From assembly GCA_900316445.1 (NCBI GenBank), contig ONCZ01000011.1:1-64000 (forward strand): a stretch of DNA of 64,000 bases. The letters are read 5' to 3'. How positions within the stretch are numbered: position 1 is the stretch's first letter; each line of letters begins with the position of its first letter. The notes under the pieces are model-generated. The model was not told where the DNA came from. It searched no databases and was given only the letters and a program-made list of their open reading frames with translations. Of this stretch, positions 49,969 to 58,665 are shown piece after piece. Position numbers and translations under genes: made by a program. The DNA comes from an uncultured Prevotellaceae bacterium. GTDB taxonomy: Bacteria; Bacteroidota; Bacteroidia; Bacteroidales; Bacteroidaceae.

Positions 49969-51326
49969 AAACCTCCCTTTCCTTTCATGGCCTTCATGGC
50001 GTTAGCCATCTGGGCCATCTTCGAAGATCCCATGCCACTGACCATCTTCATCATCTTACGCGTCTGGTCAAACTGCTTCATCAAGCGGTTCACATCGTCG
50101 AGCTTCGTGCCGGAACCGGCTGCGATACGACGGCGACGGCTCTGATTGATGATATCTGGATTCTGGCGCTCCTTCGGCGTCATCGAGTTGATGATAGCCT
50201 CGATGCCCTTGAAAGCGTCGTCGTCGATGTCGAGATCCTTGATCTGCTTGCCCACACCGGGAATCATCGCAGCGAGGTCCTTGATGTTACCCATCTTCTT
50301 GATCTGCTGGATCTGTCCCATGAAGTCGTCGAAGTCGAACTTGTTCTTGCGAATCTTCTTCTCCAGGCGTTTGGCCTCTTCTTCATCGAACTGCTGCTGG
50401 GCGCGCTCCACCAGAGAGACGATATCACCCATACCGAGGATACGATCGGCCATACGGTCGGGATGGAACACATCGATAGCCTCCATCTTCTCACCCGTAC
50501 CGACGAACTTGATGGGCTTCGTGACGACGGTGCGGATACTCAAGGCAGCACCACCACGTGTATCACCGTCGAGCTTCGTCAGCACCACGCCGTCGAAGTC
50601 GAGGCGGTCGTTGAACTCCTTGGCGGTGTTCACGGCATCCTGACCCGTCATCGAGTCAACCACAAAGAGCGTTTCATTGGGATTGACAGCCTTCTTCAGC
50701 GTCTCGATCTCCTGCATCATCTCCTCATCGACGGCCAGACGACCGGCGGTATCGATGATGACCACATCGTTGGCCTTCGCCTTTGCCTCCTGAATCGCGT
50801 GATTGGCAATCTCCACCACGTTCTTATTGTCAGGCTCCGTATAGACGGGCACGCCGACACTGGCTCCCACCACCTTCAACTGCTCGATGGCAGCCGGACG
50901 ATACACGTCGCAGGCTACCAACAGAGGTTTCTTGTGGTTGCGGGTCTTCAACAAGTTGGCAAGCTTTCCGCTGAACGTGGTCTTACCCGAACCCTGCAGA
51001 CCAGACATCAGGATGATGGCAGGCGCTCCAGCACGGCCTTCAACCTTCAGTTCAGAAGCGGTTCCACCCATCAGATCGGCCAGTTCGTCGTGAACAATCT
51101 TCACCATCAACTGACTGGGCTTCACGGCTGTCAGCACGTTTTGTCCCAGAGCCTTCTGCTTCACGGTATCGGTGAACTGCTTGGCAACCTTATAGTTCAC
51201 GTCGGCGTCGAGCAAAGCACGGCGCACGTCCTTCATCGTTTCGGCGACATTGATCTCGGTGATCTTTCCCTCACCTTTCAATATCTTGAACGATCGTTCT
51301 AATCTCTCACTTAAATTCTCAAACAT
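49953..51326 (-). CDS. ffh: Signal recognition particle protein Ffh
   Basis: The 457-residue Ffh targets membrane and secreted proteins. It has the N domain (MFENLSERLERSFKILKGEG), a G domain with GLQGSGKTTFSGKLA, DVYRPAA, DTAGRLAVDE and TKLDGDTRGG, and the methionine-rich M domain (RMMKMVSGMGSSKMAQMANAMKAMKGKGG). The ATG at 51326 is chosen; an upstream-extended frame to 51374 would translate the palindromic repeat. The C-terminus GGFGPLG uses codons from the downstream repeat. Confidence 0.96.
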   Translation of the reverse strand: MFENLSERLERSFKILKGEGKITEINVAETMKDVRRALLDADVNYKVAKQFTDTVKQKALGQNVLTAVKPSQLMVKIVHDELADLMGGTASELKVEGRAGAPAIILMSGLQGSGKTTFSGKLANLLKTRNHKKPLLVACDVYRPAAIEQLKVVGASVGVPVYTEPDNKNVVEIANHAIQEAKAKANDVVIIDTAGRLAVDEEMMQEIETLKKAVNPNETLFVVDSMTGQDAVNTAKEFNDRLDFDGVVLTKLDGDTRGGAALSIRTVVTKPIKFVGTGEKMEAIDVFHPDRMADRILGMGDIVSLVERAQQQFDEEEAKRLEKKIRKNKFDFDDFMGQIQQIKKMGNIKDLAAMIPGVGKQIKDLDIDDDAFKGIEAIINSMTPKERQNPDIINQSRRRRIAAGSGTKLDDVNRLMKQFDQTRKMMKMVSGMGSSKMAQMANAMKAMKGKGGFGPLG

Positions 51327-51332
51327 ATGCGA

Positions 51333-51442
51333 GCCCCCTAAGTTAGGGGGTTGGGGGTCTGAACAAGCGGGCATCAGACCTTTTTTATTAATATTGGAGC
51401 CTGCGCTTGTTCAGACCCCTGTTGCCCCCTAACTTAGGGGGC
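51333..51442. repeat. 110-bp palindromic repeat upstream of ffh
   Basis: Same ends and inner arms as 49857-49968 with a different loop. It starts 6 bases upstream of the ffh ATG and ends just after the acyl-CoA synthetase stop. Confidence 0.92.
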
Positions 51443-51444
51443 TT

Positions 51445-53172
51445 TTAAATCACCTCATATCCAAACTTCTCGCAGAGGGCGAGGCTCATCTCCTTCAGCT
51501 TGAACTTCTGGATCTTGCCAGAACCCGTCAATGGGAACTGGTCGATGAAGAACACGTACTTCGGAATCTTATAGCGGGCGATCTTACCGCGACAGAACTC
51601 CTGCACGTCCTCGGGCTCCATCTTCACACCCTCCTCGAGGATGATGAAGGCACCCACAGCCTCGCCGTATTTCTTTGAGGGAACGGCAGCCACCTGTACA
51701 TCGCGGATACCAGGCATGTGATAGAGGTACTCCTCAATCTCACGCGGATAGATGTTCTCACCACCACGGATGATCATATCCTTGATACGACCCGTGATCT
51801 TATAGAAGCCCTGTTCATCCTTCACGCCGAGGTCACCAGAATGCAGATAGCCGTTCTTGTCGATCACCTCAGCCGTTGCCTCGGGATTCTTATAATAGCC
51901 CTTCATCACGTTGAAGCCCTTACAGCACATCTCACCCTGTACGCCGACGGGACACTCCTCGCCAGTCTCTGGGTCGAACACCTTCACGTCGACAAACGGA
52001 TAGTCGCGGCCTACGGTGGTGCAGCGCTGCTCGAAGGTGTCGTTCAGACAGGTCTGCGTCATGCCTGGCGACGACTCCGTCAGACCGTACACACTCGTGA
52101 TGGTCATATACATCTTCTCTGATACCTGCTTCATCAGTTCCACAGGGCAGAGCGAGCCAGCCATGATACCCGTTCGCAGACAGGTCAGATCGAACATCGA
52201 GAACATCGGGTGGTTCAGTTCGGCGATAAACATCGTGGGCACGCCATAGACCGCCGTACATCTTTCTTTATGGATAGAGGCCAGCACCACCAGCGGGTCG
52301 AACTTCTCAACCATCACCTCAGTACAGCCGTGCGTCAGACAGTTCATCGTGGCGAGCACCACACCGAAGCAATGGAACAACGGCACGCAGACGCAGAGTT
52401 TATCATCCTGCGTGAAGCCCATGTTCTCTCCTGTGAAGAATCCGTCGTTGGCAATACCAAAGTGCGTCAGCATCACACCCTTGGGGAAGCCCGTCGTGCC
52501 TGAGGTGTACTGCATGTTGCAGACATCATAACAGGTCACCTTGCTCTTCATCTCCTGTAGGGTCTCATCCTCCACGTTCTGTCCCAGCAACAACAACTCA
52601 GCCGTATTGAACATACCACGATACTTCTCCATACCGATAAACACCACGTTCTTCATATAGGGGAAGCGCTCGCTGTTCAGATGACCACGTTCGCAGGTCT
52701 TCAGCTCGGGCAGCATCGTATAGGTCATGTCCACATAGTTACAGTCCCATGTACCATCGGTAATACAGAGGGTGTGCATGTCAGAGTCCTTACAGAGATA
52801 CTCCAACTCACTCTGCTTGTAGTTCGTGTTCACCGTCACTAATACGGCACCAATCTTGGCAGTAGCGTAGAGGAATGTCAGCCAGTCGGGCACATTCGTA
52901 GCCCAAATACCCACGTTCGATCCTCGCTCCACACCAATGGCAATCAGTCCCTTGGCGAGGTTATCCACACGCTCGTTGAACTTGCTCCAGGTGAAGCGCA
53001 GATCACGGTCTGAATAAACGATATATTCCTTATCGGGTGTGGTCTCTGCCCAGTGTTCCAGCCACTGGCCGAGGGTACGCTCATGGAGTGTATAGCCCGC
53101 ACTACCCGTCTCAGCAGGGTAAGTCCTGTCTGGCAGCGGCCTGCCTGCCATATCTAATTTCACGTTGCTCAT
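51445..53172 (-). CDS. Acyl-CoA synthetase (AMP-binding)
   Basis: The 575-residue protein has the adenylation motifs [50 protein letters not shown] and the C-terminal catalytic Lys segment [15 protein letters not shown]. It resembles medium/long-chain fatty acid-CoA ligases. The start is 2 bases after the XRE/cupin regulator stop, a frequent pairing in Bacteroidota that suggests the regulator senses a carboxylic acid or its CoA ester. Confidence 0.94.
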   Translation of the reverse strand: MSNVKLDMAGRPLPDRTYPAETGSAGYTLHERTLGQWLEHWAETTPDKEYIVYSDRDLRFTWSKFNERVDNLAKGLIAIGVERGSNVGIWATNVPDWLTFLYATAKIGAVLVTVNTNYKQSELEYLCKDSDMHTLCITDGTWDCNYVDMTYTMLPELKTCERGHLNSERFPYMKNVVFIGMEKYRGMFNTAELLLLGQNVEDETLQEMKSKVTCYDVCNMQYTSGTTGFPKGVMLTHFGIANDGFFTGENMGFTQDDKLCVCVPLFHCFGVVLATMNCLTHGCTEVMVEKFDPLVVLASIHKERCTAVYGVPTMFIAELNHPMFSMFDLTCLRTGIMAGSLCPVELMKQVSEKMYMTITSVYGLTESSPGMTQTCLNDTFEQRCTTVGRDYPFVDVKVFDPETGEECPVGVQGEMCCKGFNVMKGYYKNPEATAEVIDKNGYLHSGDLGVKDEQGFYKITGRIKDMIIRGGENIYPREIEEYLYHMPGIRDVQVAAVPSKKYGEAVGAFIILEEGVKMEPEDVQEFCRGKIARYKIPKYVFFIDQFPLTGSGKIQKFKLKEMSLALCEKFGYEVI

Positions 53173-53174
53173 AA

Positions 53175-53759
53175 TCAGAAGGGGATGTAAATAAGTGCGA
53201 GAATCTTGGCAGACTTACCAGGAGCACCGTGGAGATGGTGCTTGACGATGGAATCATAGTAGATCGAGTCGCCTTCCTTCAGCGAATACTTCTCCTTGCC
53301 GTATTCCACTTCCACTTCACCCTGCATCACATAGATAAACTCCTCACCCTCGTGGGCAGAGAGCTTGTAGTCCTGATTCTCTTCAGGATTGATGTCGATG
53401 ATAAACGGTTCCATGTGACGACCGGCCTTCTGCTGGGCCAGCGGATGGTACTCCATGTGCTTGCGGGCATCGGTGGCACCGTTAGAGAAACTGATGCTGC
53501 TGTCCTTCTCACGGTCCTCAGCGCGACAGACCACTGGTCCCAGGGCGTCGTTGTCGTCCATGAATGTTCCCAGTCGCACACCTAATGCTCTGGCTATCTT
53601 GATCAGCGGACCTAATGATGGCAGGTTCTGGTCGTTCTCAATACTGTTAATCTGCTCTACTGACAGACCTGTGCTCTCAGCCACCTCTTCGATGCTGAGG
53701 TTTTTCGCCTCTCTGAGTCCCTTGATTTTGGAACCGACGTAAGTGTTAGTGTTGGACAT
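53175..53759 (-). CDS. XRE-family regulator with cupin domain
   Basis: The 194-residue protein has an N-terminal helix-turn-helix ([32 protein letters not shown], about 11-42) and a C-terminal cupin (about 115-190: [40 protein letters not shown]). Such proteins bind a small ligand in the cupin and control the adjacent gene. It is the first gene of the pair with the acyl-CoA synthetase. Confidence 0.93.
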   Translation of the reverse strand: MSNTNTYVGSKIKGLREAKNLSIEEVAESTGLSVEQINSIENDQNLPSLGPLIKIARALGVRLGTFMDDNDALGPVVCRAEDREKDSSISFSNGATDARKHMEYHPLAQQKAGRHMEPFIIDINPEENQDYKLSAHEGEEFIYVMQGEVEVEYGKEKYSLKEGDSIYYDSIVKHHLHGAPGKSAKILALIYIPF

Positions 53760-53823
53760 AATCTATGAATCTATAAACTTTAAAACTATCGACCTTAAAT
53801 AGTACATTATTTATTTTAGGGCG

Positions 53824-53855
53824 CAAAATTACAACAAAAAAATGAGACTCGCAAA
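53824..53855 (-). promoter_or_regulatory. Promoter of the regulator/acyl-CoA synthetase operon
   Basis: On the minus strand TTTG, 20 bases, then TAATTTTG, 64 bases before the ATG, leaving room for an operator in the leader. Confidence 0.75.
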
Positions 53856-53924
53856 CTTTAGCCACAGATTTCACAGATTTTCACTGATTATCTGACGATG
53901 GCCTGCAACGATGTTTTCCTCCTT

Positions 53925-53982
53925 TCACCTTCTCACCTTTTCACCCTTTCACTTTTTCACCCTTTCACCTTTTCACCTTTTC
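53925..53982. repeat. TTTCACC heptad-like array at the queH 3' end
   Basis: Seven or more degenerate TTTCACC/TTTTCACC units. On the minus strand GGTGAAA supplies the TGA stop of queH. The rest of 53856-53924 (CACAGATTTCACAGATTTTC) is also repetitive and holds no gene. Confidence 0.75.
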
Positions 53983-54578
53983 GAATACTCGCAGCCGCAG
54001 TATTGCTGATTATAGAAGTCAAATTCTTTCAACAGTTGATTCCGTCGTTCATACAGGCCGCCCTTCCGCCAGTTCTGTGCCCAAAAGGTAACAGAATCGC
54101 ACAAAGGGGACTGTTCCTTTCGTAAGATGCCATTGACAGCCTGCTCAGCCTGATGACCGGCACGCTCTATCTGTTCCAGGCTTTTCCAACGTGAGGATGC
54201 CAATGTGGTGGTGAAGTACTTGATGCCGAGTTCCTTGGCTTTCTTGGCAGCAACGGTCAGACGAAGCGTGAAGCACAGTTCACAGCGACGACCGCGCTCT
54301 GGCTCCCCTTCAAGTCCACAGACATCCTGACGCCACCCGTCGTGATCATAATCACCATCAATCCAAGTGAGTCCGAGACTCTCTGCATGACGTTTGCTTT
54401 CGTTCTTTCGGATCTCGTATTCCTCAAGAGGATAGATATTCGGATTGTAATAGAAAATAGTCGGACGGATATCATGCTGCACCAGCCACTCGACAATCGC
54501 CGAGGAGCATGGGGCACAGCAGGCATGCAACAAAACCTCTCTGCACCCATCAGGAACAATAATCGCCGGTTTCTTCAT
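53973..54578 (-). CDS. queH: Epoxyqueuosine reductase QueH
   Basis: The 201-residue QueH performs the last step of queuosine synthesis in tRNA. Present are LLHACCAPCSSAIVEWL, YYNPNIYPLEEYEIRKNE, GRRCELCFTLRL, FTTTLASSRWKSLEQI and FWAQNWRKGGLYER, with the C-terminal QQYCGCEYSKR Cys pair. Residues 151-164 (NGILRKEQSPLCDS) look inserted; their DNA contains AAAGGGGACTGTTCCTTT, similar to the hemW element. Confidence 0.94.
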   Translation of the reverse strand: MKKPAIIVPDGCREVLLHACCAPCSSAIVEWLVQHDIRPTIFYYNPNIYPLEEYEIRKNESKRHAESLGLTWIDGDYDHDGWRQDVCGLEGEPERGRRCELCFTLRLTVAAKKAKELGIKYFTTTLASSRWKSLEQIERAGHQAEQAVNGILRKEQSPLCDSVTFWAQNWRKGGLYERRNQLLKEFDFYNQQYCGCEYSKR

Positions 54579-54601
54579 CTGTTCTTTCTCATTTTAGACT
54601 G

Positions 54602-54609
54602 CAAAGTTA
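54602..54609 (-). promoter_or_regulatory. -7 box of queH
   Basis: TAACTTTG on the minus strand, 23 bases before the ATG. Confidence 0.7.
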
Positions 54610-54672
54610 ATCATTTTTCTCCATTTCTATGTTAATCTTCCCAAAAATCATGTCTATTCCATGATTATTTCG

Positions 54673-54680
54673 TATCTTTG
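54673..54680 (+). promoter_or_regulatory. -7 box of the PIG-L/GH20 operon
   Basis: TATCTTTG, 27 bases before the ATG at 54708. Confidence 0.7.
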
Positions 54681-54707
54681 TCAAAATTTAGCAACTAAAA
54701 ACTTCAC

Positions 54708-55847
54708 ATGATGAATCTGAATCTGACAGCCAACATCAAAATGCCTGACCATCAGTTAAGGCGACAGGTCATTGACCTCTGTAACAAAACAGGCAAGCCC
54801 CTGTTGAAACTATCCACCAAGGATTACATGGACAACGGACTGGGACACCTCGTCGAACAATTCAACGGACAAGCCGGTCTGGTGAACATCGAAGTGTTCA
54901 ACGAACTGCAGCACACCATCACCGGATGGCCTGGCGGCAAGCCTGACGTAGACGACACCACCCGCCCTGAGCGGGCAAAGCCCTACCCCAAGCGAGTCAT
55001 CGTCTTCTCTCCCCACCCCGATGACGATGTGATCTCGATGGGAGGCACCATCCGACGGCTGATGCAACAGAAGCACGACGTGCATGTGGCCTACGAGACA
55101 TCGGGCAATATCGCTGTGGCGGATGAGGAGGTGCGGCTCTATATGCATTTCATCAACGGCTTCAACAAACTCTTTGCCAACGGCTCCGACGAGGTCATCA
55201 AGATCCGCTATCGTGAAATCATGAGTTACCTGAAGGAGAAGAAAGAGGGGGATTGGGACAATAAGGCCATCCTCACCGTGAAGGGCCTGATCCGTCGTGG
55301 CGAGGCGCGTAATGCCTGTGGCTATAACCATATCACCAAGGATCACATCCACTTCCTCGACCTGCCGTTCTATGAGAGCGGCAAGATCGAGAAACTGCCT
55401 ATGACAGAGCGCGATGTCGAACCAATCATGCAGTTGCTGGAGGAGATACAGCCCCACCAGATCTATGTCGCGGCCGACCTCGCCGATCCTCATGGCACCC
55501 ATCGTAAGTGTACGGATGCCGTATTCGCCGCCATCGACGAGGAGAAGAAAGCCGGTGCCGAGTGGTTGAAGGACTGTCGCGTATGGATGTATCGTGGAGC
55601 CTGGGCGGAATGGGATGTGGCCGACATCGAGATGTGCGTGCCGATGAGTCCAGAGGAACTGCGTGAGAAGCGGAACGCCATCCTCCGGCATCAGAGTCAG
55701 ATGGAGAGTGCCCCGTTCTTGGGTAACGACGAACGCCTGTTCTGGCAGCGCGCCGAAGACAGGAACCGTGAGACGGCCAAGCGTTATGATGCCCTCGGAC
55801 TGGCCTGCTATGAGGCGATGGAAGCATTTGTGGAGTATCATTTTTAG
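54708..55847 (+). CDS. PIG-L family deacetylase lacking the usual NagB half
   Basis: The 379-residue protein has the zinc deacetylase motif FSPHPDDDVISMGG and ADLADPHGTHRKC, with ESAPFLGNDERLFWQRAEDRNR near the end. In other Bacteroidota this sequence, including the linker LLKLSTKDYMDNGLG, is the C-terminal half of a protein of about 660 residues whose N-terminal half is a glucosamine-6-phosphate deaminase-like domain. Here only the second half exists, with a new start (MMNLNLTANIKM) and its own promoter. It precedes a GH20 hexosaminidase, consistent with N-acetylglucosamine use. Confidence 0.88.
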   Translation: MMNLNLTANIKMPDHQLRRQVIDLCNKTGKPLLKLSTKDYMDNGLGHLVEQFNGQAGLVNIEVFNELQHTITGWPGGKPDVDDTTRPERAKPYPKRVIVFSPHPDDDVISMGGTIRRLMQQKHDVHVAYETSGNIAVADEEVRLYMHFINGFNKLFANGSDEVIKIRYREIMSYLKEKKEGDWDNKAILTVKGLIRRGEARNACGYNHITKDHIHFLDLPFYESGKIEKLPMTERDVEPIMQLLEEIQPHQIYVAADLADPHGTHRKCTDAVFAAIDEEKKAGAEWLKDCRVWMYRGAWAEWDVADIEMCVPMSPEELREKRNAILRHQSQMESAPFLGNDERLFWQRAEDRNRETAKRYDALGLACYEAMEAFVEYHF

Positions 55848-55896
55848 TTTATAGTTTAATGTTTATTGTATATAGTTTAAAGTTTATAGTTTATAG
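55845..55896. repeat. TTTATAG heptad array between PIG-L and GH20 genes
   Basis: TAGTTTATAGTTTAATGTTT and related units end in TTTATAGATGATTAC. The first TAG is the PIG-L stop and the final ATG is the GH20 start, the same ending as the repeats at 691-729 and 912-948. Confidence 0.8.
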
Positions 55897-57567
55897 ATGA
55901 TTACAAGAATAGGCGGAAGACATCTGATATATCTATCATTGATCATGTGTCTGTTATCATTTATCCCGGCAAGTACACAGGCGAGTCATCCTGCTGATTA
56001 CGAGGTGGTTCCGATGCCACAGCGCATCGAGATGCAGAAGGGCGAGCCATTTGTGCTGAATGGCGATGTACAAATCATCGCCGGTGAAGGCTTGCAACAG
56101 GAAGCCGGATTCCTGCAGGCGTATCTCAAGGACCTCACAGACCTCTCTCTTTCTCTCGCCCCCAGACGTGAGAAGAAAAAAGCATACATCGAACTCGCCG
56201 TGTCTCCCAAGGTCACATCTCCTGAGGGTTATGTGCTGACAATTAATCAGAAAGGCATCACCATCGAGGGCGGCTCGCCTGCCGGAGTATTCTACGGAAT
56301 TCAAACGCTCAGAAAATCTATAGTCTGTAGTCAAATCCCTGCTGCAGTCGTGACTGATGCACCTCGTTTCGTTTGGCGAGGCATGCACCTCGACTGCTCG
56401 CGTCATTTCTTCTCTGTTACTTTCGTCAAGAAGTTCATCGACCTCCTGGCACTCCACAACATGAACCGTTTCCACTGGCATCTGACGGATGATCAAGGCT
56501 GGCGCATCGAGATAAAGAAATGGCCCAAACTATTATCAGTAGGTTCACAGCGTTCAGGTACCATCATCGGCACCAACTCCGACATTGATGACAGCATCCC
56601 CTATGGCGGCTATTACACACAAGACGAGGCCCGTGAGATTGTGGCATACGCCGCAGAACGTCATATCACCGTCATCCCTGAGATCGATATGCCTGGACAC
56701 ATGTTGGCAGCCCTCGCCAGCTATCCGGAGCTGGGTTGTACGGGTGGGCCTTATCAGGTGGGGCACTACTGGGGTGTTTATAAAGATGTGCTCTGCGTTA
56801 GCAACGAACGCGTCTATCAGTTTGTCGAGGATGTGCTGACGGAGATCATGGACATCTTCCCCTCCGAGGTCATCCACATCGGAGGGGACGAGACGCCCAC
56901 AGAGAAGTGGCTCCAATGTCCCAAGTGCCAGGCACTCCAGAAGCAGTTGCCTGTCCCACAACAAGCCGCTGAGGATTTTGAACCCCTGACCTCCAAGCTC
57001 TCACCCCTACAAGCTCATTTCACTAAGAGAGTCTTTGATTTCTTAACCTCCAAGGGTCGTCGTGCCTTAGGATGGGACGAGATTCTCGACGGCTCTCCTC
57101 AGGATGCGATGATTATGTCTTGGCGAGGCACAGAACCTGGTGCGAAGGCTGCCGAAACTGGTCACGATGTCGTTATGACACCCACCACCTTCTGCTACTT
57201 CGACTACCAACAAGTGGAGGACACACAGTTCGAGCCCAGCCGTTGTGGCGGTTTCATCCCCATCGAGAAGGTCTATTCGCTCGACCCTGCCCCAGACAGT
57301 CTCTCCTTAACAGCCCGCGAGCATATCCTCGGCACTCAGGCCAACCTCTGGGCGGAATACATGACCAACGAGGCGATGGTCGAATACCAAGCTCTGCCTC
57401 GCATGTCAGCATTGTCTGAAGTGCAGTGGACACAGCCAACCCGTAAGGACTACGAATCCTTCAAGGAACGGCTGACACGACTCACAGCACTCTTCGAACT
57501 CTATCACTACCAGTATGCCAAGCATCTCTGGCCAGACAGACAGATTCCCAGCCGCTGGCAATTTTGA
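55897..57567 (+). CDS. Beta-N-acetylhexosaminidase, GH20
   Basis: The 556-residue secreted enzyme has a GH20b N-terminal domain and a catalytic barrel with RGMHLDCSRHF, RFHWHLTDDQGWRIEIKKWP, IPEIDMPGHMLAAL and the catalytic pair in HIGGDETPTEKW. It releases terminal GlcNAc or GalNAc from glycans. The signal sequence (LIYLSLIMCLLSFIPASTQA) follows a short polar start. The stretch FEPLTSKLSPLQAHFTKR (about residues 360-377) is from repeat-like DNA and may be an insert, less certain than in the other genes. Confidence 0.94.
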   Translation: MITRIGGRHLIYLSLIMCLLSFIPASTQASHPADYEVVPMPQRIEMQKGEPFVLNGDVQIIAGEGLQQEAGFLQAYLKDLTDLSLSLAPRREKKKAYIELAVSPKVTSPEGYVLTINQKGITIEGGSPAGVFYGIQTLRKSIVCSQIPAAVVTDAPRFVWRGMHLDCSRHFFSVTFVKKFIDLLALHNMNRFHWHLTDDQGWRIEIKKWPKLLSVGSQRSGTIIGTNSDIDDSIPYGGYYTQDEAREIVAYAAERHITVIPEIDMPGHMLAALASYPELGCTGGPYQVGHYWGVYKDVLCVSNERVYQFVEDVLTEIMDIFPSEVIHIGGDETPTEKWLQCPKCQALQKQLPVPQQAAEDFEPLTSKLSPLQAHFTKRVFDFLTSKGRRALGWDEILDGSPQDAMIMSWRGTEPGAKAAETGHDVVMTPTTFCYFDYQQVEDTQFEPSRCGGFIPIEKVYSLDPAPDSLSLTAREHILGTQANLWAEYMTNEAMVEYQALPRMSALSEVQWTQPTRKDYESFKERLTRLTALFELYHYQYAKHLWPDRQIPSRWQF

Positions 57568-57592
57568 TTGAAAATCACAAGAGTAACTGTTT

Positions 57593-57632
57593 CTCCCCCT
57601 AAGTTAGGGGGAGCCAGAGGGGGTCTGAACAA
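57593..57632. repeat. Palindromic repeat after the GH20 gene
   Basis: CTCCCCCTAAGTTAGGGGGA (57593-57612) followed by GAGGGGGTCTGAACAA, one half of the ffh-flanking element, between two convergent genes. Confidence 0.85.
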
Positions 57633-57639
57633 TGGCTTA

Positions 57640-58476
57640 TTATAGTCCTCTCGCTTTCCAGATACGGTCCTTCGCCGCATTGATCTCCTGGAACTTCTTC
57701 TCAGCAGCCCTGCGCACATCCTCGCCCAGGGCTGCCACCTTGTCTGGATGATGCTCAAGTGCAAGTTTGCGATAGGCCTTCTTCACCTCGTCATCAGTAG
57801 CATCCGGACTGACGCCCAGCACCTTATAGGCATCCTCCAGCGTGTCACCCTGCAGATGCAGCATCGAGTCAACCTCACTCGTTGAAAGTCCCATCCACTG
57901 AGCACAATCCTTCAGAGCCGTGACCTCACTCTGCGGCACTCGACCGTCAGCCTGAGCCACCATCACCAGATAGTTCAGAAGTTGCAACCGCTGCGAGTAA
58001 TCCATCTGCTGGTTGATCTGTCCGCAGCATTGGCGCACGGTCTGTTTGAACTGCGTCCATCCCTCTCGTTTCTGCTCGTCGAAGAGTTTGTTCAGGATCT
58101 CATTGCCTTGGGCGACGGCATCGTTACCAAAGTTCTGACGGAGCATCTGGCGCACCAGTTCCATCTCTGAGTGCATCGCCTTGCCGTCGGCCTTAATAAT
58201 ATAAGAGGAGAGCACCAACAGCGAAAACAGAAAACTGTTCCGCTGTCCCTGCGCCTGCCGCTGACGATAGGCCCGCTGATAGGCCTCGTTGAAGTCCTGA
58301 TATGTCTGTTGCTGCTCACGACCGGAACCCTGCCCCCATGTGCCGGAGTTCTGAGGAGAGTTCACACCGTCGAGCATCGTGTCGAACAATGATCCCAACA
58401 GATAGCCCGCCAAGGCTCCCAACGGGCCTCCGGCCATCCATCCGATGAAGCCTCCTATCCATTTTCCTGCTGCCAT
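57640..58476 (-). CDS. TerB/DnaJ-domain protein (DjlA-like)
   Basis: The 278-residue protein starts with a Gly/Ala-rich hydrophobic segment ([21 protein letters not shown]) and a Gln-rich linker. A TerB-like helical domain follows (about 90-200; [41 protein letters not shown]), then a C-terminal J domain (about 208-275) with the HPD motif in [14 protein letters not shown]. It probably recruits DnaK to membrane-associated substrates. It resembles DjlA, although the membrane segment is weak. Confidence 0.9.
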   Translation of the reverse strand: MAAGKWIGGFIGWMAGGPLGALAGYLLGSLFDTMLDGVNSPQNSGTWGQGSGREQQQTYQDFNEAYQRAYRQRQAQGQRNSFLFSLLVLSSYIIKADGKAMHSEMELVRQMLRQNFGNDAVAQGNEILNKLFDEQKREGWTQFKQTVRQCCGQINQQMDYSQRLQLLNYLVMVAQADGRVPQSEVTALKDCAQWMGLSTSEVDSMLHLQGDTLEDAYKVLGVSPDATDDEVKKAYRKLALEHHPDKVAALGEDVRRAAEKKFQEINAAKDRIWKARGL

Positions 58477-58502
58477 AATATCATATAATTAGTTTCACTT
58501 TG

Positions 58503-58510
58503 CAAAAGTA
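58503..58510 (-). promoter_or_regulatory. -7 box of the TerB/DnaJ gene
   Basis: TACTTTTG on the minus strand, 26 bases before the ATG. Confidence 0.65.
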
Positions 58511-58625
58511 CAACTTTTTCTTTATTATATAATAGGTTTATGACAAAAATCGCATCATTTACGCCCTCCCACCTGCGAAAGAGATGCCTTCTATACGCTT
58601 TTTCCGCAAAAATGCGTTACGCAAA

Positions 58626-58657
58626 TTTGTGTAATCGAATAATTCTTATTACCTTTG
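58626..58657 (+). promoter_or_regulatory. Promoter of the outer-membrane barrel gene
   Basis: TTTG at 58626-58629, 20 bases, then TACCTTTG at 58650-58657, 8 bases before the ATG at 58666. It excludes the longer frame from 58540. Confidence 0.78.
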
Positions 58658-58665
58658 CACCCGTT

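Noticed and set aside
49857-51442. ffh as cargo of an insertion sequence or composite element
   Set aside because: The flanking copies are 110 bp, have no transposase and belong to a palindromic repeat family also found singly; ffh and folD are normal neighbours.
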